DNA of 8,905 nucleotides from Oscillospiraceae bacterium (GCA_017549325.1 JAFYVA010000077.1:1-8905); one strand, 5' to 3'. Positions 1-6,540 are shown, counted from the stretch's first letter. The notes: generated by a model from the sequence alone, not told the origin. Program-made: numbers and translations.

Positions 1-644
<644 letters not shown>

Positions 645-656
645 GCAATACCGATC

Positions 657-692
657 CATGACCGTCCCCATCGGGGGCGGTCATGTTTTTTT
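657..692 (+). terminator. Rho-independent terminator of asnS
   Basis: A 13-bp stem (657-669 with 673-685, one G-T wobble) with a 3-base ATC loop is followed directly by seven T (686-692). It starts 12 bases after the asnS stop, where an intrinsic terminator is expected. Confidence 0.93.
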
Positions 693-732
693 ACGCTTTT
701 TTCAACTTTTTTATCCTTTGTTGCATTTGTCA

Positions 733-761
733 CTGATATCTCCCCCGCCTTGGGATATACT
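733..761 (+). promoter_or_regulatory. Putative sigma-A promoter of trxA
   Basis: A TATACT -10 box lies at 756-761. The best-placed -35 candidate is CTGATA at 733-738 (4 of 6 matches to TTGACA) with a 17-base spacer. The -10 is good and the -35 weak. It sits between the asnS terminator and the trxA ribosome binding site, so trxA probably has its own promoter here. The start of transcription would fall near 768, giving a leader of about 35 bases. Confidence 0.5.
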
Positions 762-801
762 ACACTCAACAAACAACACAACACAAAAGGAGGCAAACTC
801 T

Positions 802-1101
802 ATGGCAATCAAACACGCAACTGCCGAAAATTTTGAATCTCTCGTTCTGGAGAGCAAGGACACCGTGGTGGTGGACTTCTGGGCTGACTGGTGCGGCCCC
901 TGCCGTATGCTTGCCCCCGTTCTGGACGAGGTGGCCGACGAGATCAACATCGTCAAGGTCAATGTGGACGAGCTGCCCCAGCTGGCAATGGCCTTTCAGG
1001 TAGCCAGCATCCCCACTCTGGTGGTGTTCCGCGACGGCAAGATCGTCAACAAGTCCATCGGCGTGGTGGATCGCGCCACCCTCTTGGAACTGGCAAAATA
1101 A
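802..1101 (+). CDS. trxA: Thioredoxin
   Basis: Small cytoplasmic dithiol protein that reduces protein disulfides and is re-reduced by thioredoxin reductase. The 99-residue protein has the thioredoxin fold in order: strand VVVDFWADW at 22-30, active site WCGPC at 30-34 (Cys31 and Cys34), buried Asp25, and the cis-proline loop SIPTLVVF at 69-76 (Pro71). It is a little shorter than the usual 105-110 residues, losing part of the last helix. The start at 802 is chosen because AAAAGGAGG at 785-793 sits 8 bases upstream and the protein then begins at the normal family N terminus. An in-frame ATG at 658 lies inside the asnS terminator stem and is not credible. The gene is a monocistronic unit; no thioredoxin reductase gene is next to it in this window. 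Confidence 0.96.
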   Translation: MAIKHATAENFESLVLESKDTVVVDFWADWCGPCRMLAPVLDEVADEINIVKVNVDELPQLAMAFQVASIPTLVVFRDGKIVNKSIGVVDRATLLELAK

Positions 1102-1111
1102 ATTCGCTTAC

Positions 1112-1134
1112 AACATTGTATCTTACAATGTTTT
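1112..1134 (+). repeat. Perfect AT-rich inverted repeat behind trxA, possible operator or weak terminator
   Basis: AACATTGTA (1112-1120) and TACAATGTT (1124-1132) form a perfect 9-bp inverted repeat around TCT, with four T at 1131-1134 overlapping its end. It begins 11 bases after the trxA stop. It could be a weak first terminator, but the exact nonamer TACAATGTT recurs at the -10 region of the hom promoter (1302-1310), which also suggests a protein-binding half-site. The sequence alone does not decide between these. Confidence 0.6.
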
Positions 1135-1173
1135 CCCCTCATCTTTTCTCTTGTTTTCTCTCTTCTCTAACAG

Positions 1174-1200
1174 AAAAGCCCGCCACAAAGGCGGGCTTTT
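1174..1200 (+). terminator. Rho-independent terminator of trxA, possibly bidirectional
   Basis: An 11-bp perfect stem, AAAAGCCCGCC (1174-1184) with GGCGGGCTTTT (1190-1200), encloses a 5-base ACAAA loop. The GC-rich core flanked by A4 and T4 is typical of intrinsic terminators. The T run is short but follows a pyrimidine-rich stretch and the weaker hairpin at 1112-1132. It separates trxA from the hom promoter. Confidence 0.85.
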
Positions 1201-1278
1201 CAATGTTTACCAGATAAAGCTCAGCAGCTTCCACCACACTTTTCTCCCCTTTTCAACAGGCGCTACGCGTTTCTCTCG

Positions 1279-1307
1279 TTGACAATGTTCCACGAATGGA
1301 GTACAAT
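1279..1307 (+). promoter_or_regulatory. Sigma-A promoter of the hom operon, with repeated CAATGTT element
   Basis: A perfect TTGACA -35 box (1279-1284) and a TACAAT -10 box (1302-1307) are separated by the optimal 17 bases, the best promoter in the window. Transcription should start near 1314, leaving a leader of only about 25 bases before the hom ATG, so there is no room for a riboswitch or T-box. CAATGTT overlaps the end of the -35 (1283-1289), the -10 (1304-1310) and the likely start site (1313-1319). Confidence 0.85.
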
Positions 1308-1338
1308 GTTGCCAATGTTACTGAGGAGGTAGACGACT

Positions 1339-2478
1339 ATGAATATTGCACTGTTGGGTTTCGGCGTGGTAGGCAGCGGCGTGTACGAGTGGTGCCGCCA
1401 GCGCGATGATCTGGCGGTCACCCGCGTACTGGTGCGCTCGGAAAAGCCCGCCGTGGCACATATTGCCACCCGCGATTTTAATGAGATTGTCACCGACCCC
1501 GCCATCGACATCGTGGCCGAGGTGATGGGCGGTCTGCACCCGGCCTACGAATATGTCAGCGCCGCGCTGGAAGCCGGTAAGCACGTAGTCACCGCCAACA
1601 AGGCCCTCATCGCCGCGTATTACACGGAGCTGACAGCGCTGGCCCGGGAAAAGGGCGTGGCGCTGCTGTGCACCGCCGCCGTGGGCGGCGGCATCCCGTG
1701 GCTGGTGAACCTCGCCCGCGTGCGGAAGCTGGACACCATCGAGCGCATCGGCGGCATTATGAACGGCACTACCAACTTTATCATGGATGCCATGCACGCC
1801 GCACCCGTCTCCTTCGACGCCATCCTCAAGGAGGCGCAGGCACTGGGCTATGCCGAGGCTGACCCCTCCGCCGACATCGACGGCGACGATATCCGCCGCA
1901 AGCTGGTGATCTCGGCCAACATCGCCTTCGACGCGGTGCTGAACGAGGAGGCCATCCCCATGTTCGGCATCCGTACCGTCATCGACAGCGATATCGCCAC
2001 CTTCAAGGCCAAGGGCTTCACCTGTAAGCTGCTGGCCTCCGCCTCCGCCGCGGAGAAGGGCGTGTGCGCTTACATTGAGCCCACCCTCCTCGCCGCCGAC
2101 GCACTGGAATCGGCTGTACCCAAGAACTTCAACCTCATCACCTACGAGGGCGCACAGATGGGCCGCCAGAGCTACTACGGACAGGGCGCGGGACAGATGC
2201 CCACCGCCGCCAACGTGGTGCAGGACTGTCTGACCGTCCTCAGCGGCGAGCACCGCTTCTACACCGACTGCGCCGCACCCATGGCGCTGGACGGCGAAAA
2301 CGAGGCACACCCCTACTATGTACGCACTGCCGCCCCCGACCGGTGGCTGGAGGAGCACACCGCCGAGGTGTGGCCCACCGGTGTGGTCACCGGCGCGGTG
2401 AATGTCTACGAGATGCTCTCCTGGGCCAAGGCCAAGCTGGCTGACGATCCCACCCTCTTCATCGCCGGTATCGTATGA
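1339..2478 (+). CDS. hom: Homoserine dehydrogenase without a recognisable C-terminal ACT domain
   Basis: Reduces aspartate-4-semialdehyde to homoserine with NAD(P)H, the branch step toward threonine and methionine; cytoplasmic. Seen in the 379 residues: nucleotide-binding loop GFGVVGSG at 7-14, TANKAL at 85-90, NGTTNFI at 142-148, then GYAEADPSADIDGDDIRRK at 170-188 holding the conserved acidic residues and the probable catalytic Lys188, and GQGAGQMPTA at 281-290, a conserved late family motif. The ribosome binding site GAGGAGGT (1324-1330) ends 8 bases before the ATG. Usual bacterial Hom enzymes are about 430 residues with a threonine-sensing ACT domain. Here only about 55 residues follow; they begin YYVRT as an ACT strand would but then diverge and stop early. 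Weak or absent threonine feedback is an inference. The stop overlaps the next gene. No thrB, thrC or aspartokinase gene is visible nearby. Confidence 0.95.
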   Translation: MNIALLGFGVVGSGVYEWCRQRDDLAVTRVLVRSEKPAVAHIATRDFNEIVTDPAIDIVAEVMGGLHPAYEYVSAALEAGKHVVTANKALIAAYYTELTALAREKGVALLCTAAVGGGIPWLVNLARVRKLDTIERIGGIMNGTTNFIMDAMHAAPVSFDAILKEAQALGYAEADPSADIDGDDIRRKLVISANIAFDAVLNEEAIPMFGIRTVIDSDIATFKAKGFTCKLLASASAAEKGVCAYIEPTLLAADALESAVPKNFNLITYEGAQMGRQSYYGQGAGQMPTAANVVQDCLTVLSGEHRFYTDCAAPMALDGENEAHPYYVRTAAPDRWLEEHTAEVWPTGVVTGAVNVYEMLSWAKAKLADDPTLFIAGIV

Positions 2479-3404
2479 TTGCGCTGATCGTTATTTTGCT
2501 GCTGGCGGCCATCGTCTTTGCCGCACTGTACATCGTCTATCGCATTGCCTTCTACCCCGTGCCGCTGAAGGGGGACACCACCCTCTCGGCGCTGGATAAT
2601 CCCCAGTTCCGCGCCCAGCGCCAGCGCATCCACCGGATGATCGCCGACATGGAGGCTCTCCCCTACGAGAGCGTGTCCATCACGGCGCGGGACGGCGTGT
2701 GCCTGACGGGGCGGTACTACCACAGCGCTGACGGCGCGCCGCTGGACATCGGCTTTCACGGCTACCGCGGCACCATCGACCGCGATTTCTGCGGCGGGGC
2801 ACAGATCAGCCTCAGCTTGGGGCACAATGTACTGCTGATCAACGAGCGCTCCCAAAACGGCAGCGAGGGGCGGTGCATCACCTTCGGCATCCTCGAGCGG
2901 TTCGACTGTCTCGACTGGATCGCCTACGCCAACGCGCGCTTCGGCAACCCCGCCATCACCCTCTACGGCGTGTCCATGGGCGCAGCCACGGTGCTGATGG
3001 CCACGGAATTGGCACTGCCCGACAATGTTCGCGGCATTATCGCCGACTCCCCCTACTCCGCGCCGCTGGACATCATCTCTCAGGTGGGCAAGAACAACAT
3101 GAACCTGCCCCACGGCCTTACGGCCATGCTGGCAACGGCCGCGGCACGCATCTACGGCAAGTTCGATCTCCGCGCGGCCTCTGCCGCCGAGGCGGTGAGG
3201 AAGGCCACGGTACCCATCCTCATCATCCACGGTGAGAACGATCACTTCGTCCCCTGCCGCATGAGCGGCGTGATCGCCCGCAACTGCGCCTCACCCGTCC
3301 GACTGGAGACATTCCCCGACGCCGAGCACGGGCTCAGCTTCCTTGCCGACACGCCCCGCTATCACCGGGCGGTGCGGGAGTTTATGACGGCGCTGCATTC
3401 TTAA
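2475..3404 (+). CDS. Membrane-anchored alpha/beta hydrolase (YqkD-like, serine hydrolase)
   Basis: Serine hydrolase of unknown substrate, probably tethered to the membrane. Residues 1-24 form one hydrophobic segment with no charge before Arg23, followed by a long soluble domain. The alpha/beta hydrolase elements appear in order: HGYRG at 95-99 (oxyanion region), nucleophile elbow GVSMG at 165-169 with Ser167, GENDHFVP at 253-260 with probable Asp256, and DAEHG at 282-286 with probable His285. At 309 residues with an N-terminal anchor it resembles the Bacillus YqkD type of uncharacterised S33-like hydrolases. Its ATG overlaps the hom stop as ATGA (2475-2478), and no clear ribosome binding site precedes it, so translation is probably coupled to hom. 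Whether the catalytic domain faces in or out is not clear. Substrate, and any link to homoserine metabolism, cannot be read from the sequence. Confidence 0.9.
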   Translation: MIALIVILLLAAIVFAALYIVYRIAFYPVPLKGDTTLSALDNPQFRAQRQRIHRMIADMEALPYESVSITARDGVCLTGRYYHSADGAPLDIGFHGYRGTIDRDFCGGAQISLSLGHNVLLINERSQNGSEGRCITFGILERFDCLDWIAYANARFGNPAITLYGVSMGAATVLMATELALPDNVRGIIADSPYSAPLDIISQVGKNNMNLPHGLTAMLATAAARIYGKFDLRAASAAEAVRKATVPILIIHGENDHFVPCRMSGVIARNCASPVRLETFPDAEHGLSFLADTPRYHRAVREFMTALHS

Positions 3405-3437
3405 AAAAAGAGAGAGGCCACGGCCTCTCTCTTTTTT
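3404..3437. terminator. Bidirectional terminator between the hydrolase gene and spoVT
   Basis: GAGAGAGGCC (3410-3419) pairs with GGCCTCTCTC (3422-3431). The apex is very tight, so the last pairs may open to a small loop. A7 (3403-3409) on one side and T6 (3432-3437) on the other give a U tract in both directions. It starts on the hydrolase stop codon and ends on the spoVT stop codon, so it serves both convergent genes. Confidence 0.92.
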
Positions 3438-3976
3438 CAGTTCTCCATGTTGCGGCCCAAAAAGGCGGCCACCGACTGGGCCAGCTTCTGCTCCGTCTCC
3501 CCGGCGGCCACGCCCTCCGCCGCCAGAAACAGCACCAGACCCAGCACATCGCCGGCGCAGAGGATCGGCGCGGCCACGGCGGCAAAATAGCCCTCCACGC
3601 CGCTACAGGCGGGGATGCTGTGCTGTCCCTGCTCCCAACACCACACCTGCCGCTGCTCCATCCGCTCCTCCAGCGGCTCGGAGATGGTCTTGCCCAGCAG
3701 CTCCCGCTTGGGAGCGCCGGCCACGGCGATGATGCTGTCGCGGTCGGTGATGGCGGTGATGAAATCGGTGCTGCGGCTCAGCGTGTCGCAAAACTGGGCG
3801 GCGAAGTCCTCCAAGCCGCCGAGAAGAGAGTATTTCTTAAAGATGACCTCCCCCTCCTTGGTGGTATAGATCTCCAGCGGGTCGCCCTCGCGGATGCGCA
3901 TGGTCCTTCTGATCTCTTTTGGTATGACGACCCTGCCGAGATCGTCAATACGGCGCACGATGCCGGTTGCTTTCAT
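3437..3976 (-). CDS. spoVT: Stage V sporulation protein T, AbrB-family regulator
   Basis: DNA-binding transcription factor that, in Bacillus, acts in the forespore to tune sigma-G-dependent genes and spore coat and germination properties. The 179 residues match the family length of about 178. The N-terminal AbrB/SpoVT swapped-hairpin domain spans about 1-50, with GIVRRIDDLGRVVIPKEIRR at 5-24. The C-terminal GAF-like domain spans about 55-178, including GAPKRELLGKTISEPLEERM at 87-106 and VEGYFAAVAAPI at 127-138. The GAF domain separates SpoVT from the short AbrB and Abh proteins. The start is supported by AAGGAG at 3993-3988, 11 bases upstream. It converges on the hydrolase gene and diverges from the unknown gene at 4177. 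Its presence says the organism belongs to an endospore-forming lineage, not that sporulation is functional. Confidence 0.95.
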   Translation of the reverse strand: MKATGIVRRIDDLGRVVIPKEIRRTMRIREGDPLEIYTTKEGEVIFKKYSLLGGLEDFAAQFCDTLSRSTDFITAITDRDSIIAVAGAPKRELLGKTISEPLEERMEQRQVWCWEQGQHSIPACSGVEGYFAAVAAPILCAGDVLGLVLFLAAEGVAAGETEQKLAQSVAAFLGRNMEN

Positions 3977-4035
3977 ATATCCAATCGCTCCTTGATTTAC
4001 AGATTTCTGCCGTTAGTATCTGTCAAGTGCCGGAG

Positions 4036-4041
4036 ATTATA
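4036..4041 (-). promoter_or_regulatory. Possible -10 box upstream of spoVT
   Basis: Read on the minus strand, 4041-4036 is a perfect TATAAT, about 60 bases upstream of the spoVT start. No good TTGACA-like -35 lies 16-18 bases further up, and I could not fit sigma-F or sigma-G consensus boxes, although spoVT is sigma-G-dependent in Bacillus. An inverted repeat ACAGAT/ATCTGT (3999-4004 and 4018-4023) sits between this box and the ribosome binding site. Only the -10 match is seen; promoter function is inference. Confidence 0.35.
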
Positions 4042-4123
4042 CCGCTGTTTTCTATTTTCACCCGCAGCAAAGGAAAGAGAAAAATTTTTCCTGACTACTG
4101 TAACCTTTTCACGGTTTTTGCGG

Positions 4124-4129
4124 TATTAT
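4124..4129 (+). promoter_or_regulatory. Possible -10 box of the unknown gene at 4177
   Basis: TATTAT at 4124-4129 lies 48 bases before the start codon, a sensible distance, and is the best -10 candidate in the divergent intergenic region. The -35 position is poor (GTAACC at 4100-4105 with an 18-base spacer, 3 of 6). The gene may depend on an activator or on another sigma factor. Confidence 0.3.
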
Positions 4130-4176
4130 GAGTATCAACACCACAGCACGACTATGAACATAAAGGAGAATATACT

Positions 4177-5784
4177 ATGGCCGGCGATACGAAAGTCGTT
4201 TCCCCCAAGAAACTGCAAGCTGCAACGGCAGCGGAAACAAAAGCATTTAATGATGATCTCTCTGTGCTCGCCACAATGCTCTGGGGTTATGATTGGGAGG
4301 AGTCTGCTCCGGGATATTCGGTTCAGGATGCTGAAAAATTGAGTTCTTCCGAATATGCCCGTCGCCTTTTCCCCAAGTCGGAGAATGTGTTCGTTCTGGG
4401 CGAGGACGGGAAGTTTCAGGCAAATACGCTGGAGAGCGCTGAGGATCTGGCCTCTTATGCAGCCTCCGGCCGTCTGTATGCCCGCGACAATGAGAACAAC
4501 CTGTGCCAGCTCCTGTTTGTGGAAGATAAGAATCCGGGAGCAAAGGCAGGCGAGAAACAAACAAAGCCCTATCTGCAGCTGAGTGAACCTGTCGTTCCGC
4601 AGGCAGTGAACGGGATCGCCTGGTGGAAGTACATTCTGGCCATCTTCTCCTCGTATTATCGCGACGAGATCCAGGCATACAACGACGCGACGGTGTTCAA
4701 TGATGCCCTCGCAAAATCGGGTTTTATCAATAACAACGCAGACAGAGAGGCCCTGCAGGACGATCTGAAGAAATTTGAAAAAGATCTGAACGAGTATGCC
4801 GAGCTGCAAGGCAATGTTATCGGTGCTGTCTGGACCAAGAATCGCAGCGCAGAGTCGATCACGAACGCCATGCACACCTCGATTCGCCGTAATCTTGCCA
4901 GAGAGATCCTGAAGCGCATTAAGGATAACCCCGAACAAAAGGCGGAGATCCTGGCACAAAATGCCGCAACCTTTGAAACCAAGCTCAATGAGATCAAGGA
5001 GTTCCTGCCCAAGACCTATAATCCCAAGGAATTGGAACATCTGGTAAAATTAGGTCCCGAAGCCAGAAGTGCAGAGAAGGATGTTCTGGGCTTAAAGTTT
5101 GACTTTATTGCCGAGACCGCTCTGGAGAATTTCGACAATTATGTCAGCGCCGGAAAAACCGACACTTTCCGTCAGCGCAAGTATATCAACATAGTCAATG
5201 AAAAGGAGACCTTTGGCCAGAAGCAATACTGCGACCCTCTGGGCATCCCGAAGAAACTGTCTGTCAGCCAGATGAACCCTCAGCAGTTCAACGAATATCT
5301 GACTGAGCTGGCAAATACTAGTAGTTCCGAGCTTATTTTATCCACGCTTAAAGACGATGGGTTCACTCCCGACAAGTTCTACAATGCCATGACAACGATG
5401 CTGGAAGCCCAGGTCGCCAAAAAATTGCTGGCGGAGGCAAACAATATCACGGATAAAACCGAAAAAGAGACGTTCCTCGATACGCAGAAGAAGACCTACA
5501 CGGCGCTGACCGTAGGTCTGCGGGACTTTGTAAAAGAGAGTATCGACGCAAATCTTGTCAATGCTTTCGACCAGACACGCGACAATGCTGATCGAATGCA
5601 GCTGTGGATCGCCTCGAATAAGCTCGACCTCTACGGCGTGGATCAATATATGGAGAAGCTCAAGGCGGAGAACGCCGAAAAGGAGAAGGAAAAGTCGGCG
5701 GATGCCCCCCAGAAGCAGGAAACTTCGGTGGAAAAAACGCAGTCCCAACCTGAGAAGCAGGGCGGCGCGTTGGGTATGAAGTAA
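4177..5784 (+). CDS. Hypothetical protein, 535 residues, charged and helix-rich, function unknown
   Basis: I do not recognise this protein. The start is well supported: AAAGGAG (4162-4168) lies 8 bases before the ATG. There is no signal peptide, no convincing transmembrane segment and no known catalytic motif. Visible regions: residues 55-140, a compact domain (ARRLFPKSENVFVLGEDG at 61-78, SGRLYAR at 97-103, LQLSEPVVPQ at 133-142); residues 148-168, an aromatic, amphipathic stretch beginning IAWWKYILAIFSSYY; residues 170-490, mostly charged, probably alpha-helical text with few prolines; residues 491-527, a low-complexity Lys/Glu/Gln tail; then a glycine-rich end. The layout of an acidic N-terminal domain, a P/W-rich linker and long helices recalls large uncharacterised proteins of gut Clostridia, but that is an impression. 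Base composition is nearer 50% GC than the 60-65% of neighbours (rough count of sampled lines). It is monocistronic, divergent from spoVT, and has its own terminator. Confidence 0.88.
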   Translation: MAGDTKVVSPKKLQAATAAETKAFNDDLSVLATMLWGYDWEESAPGYSVQDAEKLSSSEYARRLFPKSENVFVLGEDGKFQANTLESAEDLASYAASGRLYARDNENNLCQLLFVEDKNPGAKAGEKQTKPYLQLSEPVVPQAVNGIAWWKYILAIFSSYYRDEIQAYNDATVFNDALAKSGFINNNADREALQDDLKKFEKDLNEYAELQGNVIGAVWTKNRSAESITNAMHTSIRRNLAREILKRIKDNPEQKAEILAQNAATFETKLNEIKEFLPKTYNPKELEHLVKLGPEARSAEKDVLGLKFDFIAETALENFDNYVSAGKTDTFRQRKYINIVNEKETFGQKQYCDPLGIPKKLSVSQMNPQQFNEYLTELANTSSSELILSTLKDDGFTPDKFYNAMTTMLEAQVAKKLLAEANNITDKTEKETFLDTQKKTYTALTVGLRDFVKESIDANLVNAFDQTRDNADRMQLWIASNKLDLYGVDQYMEKLKAENAEKEKEKSADAPQKQETSVEKTQSQPEKQGGALGMK

Positions 5785-5811
5785 CCGCTGCGGCGCAGCA
5801 TCCCCCAACAC

Positions 5812-5849
5812 AAAAAAGGTTTCGCACCAACTGTGCGAAACCTTTTTTT
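5812..5849 (+). terminator. Rho-independent terminator of the unknown gene
   Basis: GGTTTCGCAC (5818-5827) and GTGCGAAACC (5833-5842) pair perfectly around a 5-base CAACT loop. The stem is extended by A6 (5812-5817) and T7 (5843-5849). It begins 27 bases after the stop. The symmetrical A and T runs mean it could also stop transcription coming from the other side. Confidence 0.95.
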
Positions 5850-5892
5850 CACTGCGCCCCTTCCCGCCGCCGCGCTTGATCCGGCGCGTTCA

Positions 5893-5921
5893 TTTACTTT
5901 TGCCGCGCGGTGTGTTATACT
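5893..5921 (+). promoter_or_regulatory. Sigma-A promoter, extended -10, of the ATC-hydrolase-family gene
   Basis: TTTACT (5893-5898, 4 of 6 to TTGACA) and TATACT (5916-5921) are separated by 17 bases, with a TGT extended -10 at 5913-5915. The leader before the ATG at 5980 would be about 50 bases. Confidence 0.7.
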
Positions 5922-5979
5922 GTACTCACTACGGCGATTTCGTAAAACCGATGACCAAATGATAAGGAGAAGAGCCACC

Positions 5980-6480
5980 ATGAGTATTGTAAAAAACGAG
6001 CCGAAATATAAAAACGGGCTGCTGCAGGCCATCCGCGCACAGTTGGAGCACCGCGCCTTCTGGCTGTATCTGCTGTGCGACGAGGCGAAGAAGCGGGGTC
6101 TTGACCCCAGAGATTTCGGCAGCGCGGCGGTAAAGCGCTGCGGCCTGTCTCAGGGCGCCGATCTGGTGAAGAAGGGCAAGACCGACAGTCTCAAGGGCCT
6201 GCGCAAGACGCTGTTTACCAAGGCGGCACAGTTCGTCTTTGAGATGGACATCGTCGAGTCCACCGACGACAAGCTCTCCATCGACTTCCACTACTGCCCG
6301 CTGGTGAAGGCGTGGCAGAACGCCGGATGCAGCGATGAGGAGATCGCCATGCTCTGCGACATCGCCATGTGCGGCGACCACGGCATCGGCGAGTGCTACG
6401 GCAGCGTGCTGGATCTGCCCAAGTGCATCGCAAAGGGCGACGACATCTGCGCCCTGCGCTATCATAAGAAGGGTGAATAA
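5980..6480 (+). CDS. L-2-amino-thiazoline-4-carboxylic acid hydrolase family protein
   Basis: The 166-residue protein resembles the ATC hydrolase family, whose characterised Pseudomonas member opens the thiazoline ring of ATC to N-carbamoyl-L-cysteine on the way to L-cysteine. Many Clostridia carry relatives of unproven function. Supporting text: FHYCPLVKAWQNAGCSDEEI at 103-122 (conserved HYCPL with Cys106), then LCDIAMCGDHGIGECYG at 125-141, and a C-terminal CIAKGDDICALRYHKK at 149-164. Cysteines are frequent (33, 54, 106, 117, 126, 131, 139, 149, 157). The N-terminal 40 residues look helical. The start at 5980 is preceded by AAGGAG (5964-5969); earlier in-frame ATGs, including 5833, lie in the preceding terminator or upstream of the promoter. 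It is monocistronic, with its own promoter and terminator, and has no carbamoylcysteine amidohydrolase beside it, so the real substrate is uncertain. Confidence 0.8.
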   Translation: MSIVKNEPKYKNGLLQAIRAQLEHRAFWLYLLCDEAKKRGLDPRDFGSAAVKRCGLSQGADLVKKGKTDSLKGLRKTLFTKAAQFVFEMDIVESTDDKLSIDFHYCPLVKAWQNAGCSDEEIAMLCDIAMCGDHGIGECYGSVLDLPKCIAKGDDICALRYHKKGE

Positions 6481-6496
6481 CCGCCACGGCATAATG

Positions 6497-6530
6497 AAAA
6501 GAGACGCTGCAATGCAGCGCCTCTTTTTTT
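6497..6530. terminator. Terminator between the convergent ATC-hydrolase-family and phosphotransacylase genes
   Basis: CGCTGC (6505-6510) pairs with GCAGCG (6514-6519) around AAT. After one A/C mismatch the stem continues with GAG/CTC and A4/T4. T7 (6524-6530) follows on the plus strand, and A4 (6497-6500) gives a shorter U run on the minus strand. It lies between two convergent stop codons, so it probably acts mainly on the plus-strand gene and partly on the minus-strand operon. Confidence 0.88.
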
Positions 6531-6540
6531 GATGATCGAC

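Noticed and set aside
658..801. N-terminal extension of thioredoxin from the ATG at 658
   Set aside because: The extension begins inside the asnS terminator stem and lies upstream of the likely promoter; the ATG at 802 has a strong ribosome binding site.
1308..1338. Riboswitch or T-box leader for hom
   Set aside because: The promoter leaves only about 25 bases of leader, too short for a structured regulatory RNA.
1318..2358. Long open frame on the minus strand opposite hom (346 codons)
   Set aside because: Its protein is a glycine/alanine/histidine/valine-rich shadow typical of the antisense of a GC-rich gene, there is no ribosome binding site, and hom on the other strand is unmistakable.
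2406..3245. Minus-strand open frame opposite the hydrolase gene (279 codons)
   Set aside because: No recognisable motif or ribosome binding site; the plus strand encodes a complete alpha/beta hydrolase with its catalytic triad.
3988..4110. Sigma-G or sigma-F promoter for spoVT
   Set aside because: I searched the minus-strand upstream region for matching -35 and -10 boxes at the right spacing and found no convincing pair.
3620..4342. Plus-strand open frame across spoVT and the following intergenic region
   Set aside because: It is antisense to the clearly identified spoVT, has no ribosome binding site and runs through the divergent promoter region.
4135..5040. Minus-strand open frame opposite the unknown gene (301 codons)
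   Set aside because: It looks superficially membrane-like, but the hydrophobicity comes from complementing Lys/Glu/Asp/Asn codons. The plus-strand gene has a ribosome binding site and a terminator; this frame has neither.
5833..5979. N-terminal extension of the ATC-hydrolase-family protein from the ATG-like start at 5833
   Set aside because: It starts in the terminator hairpin of the previous gene and precedes the TTTACT/TATACT promoter; the start at 5980 has a proper ribosome binding site.
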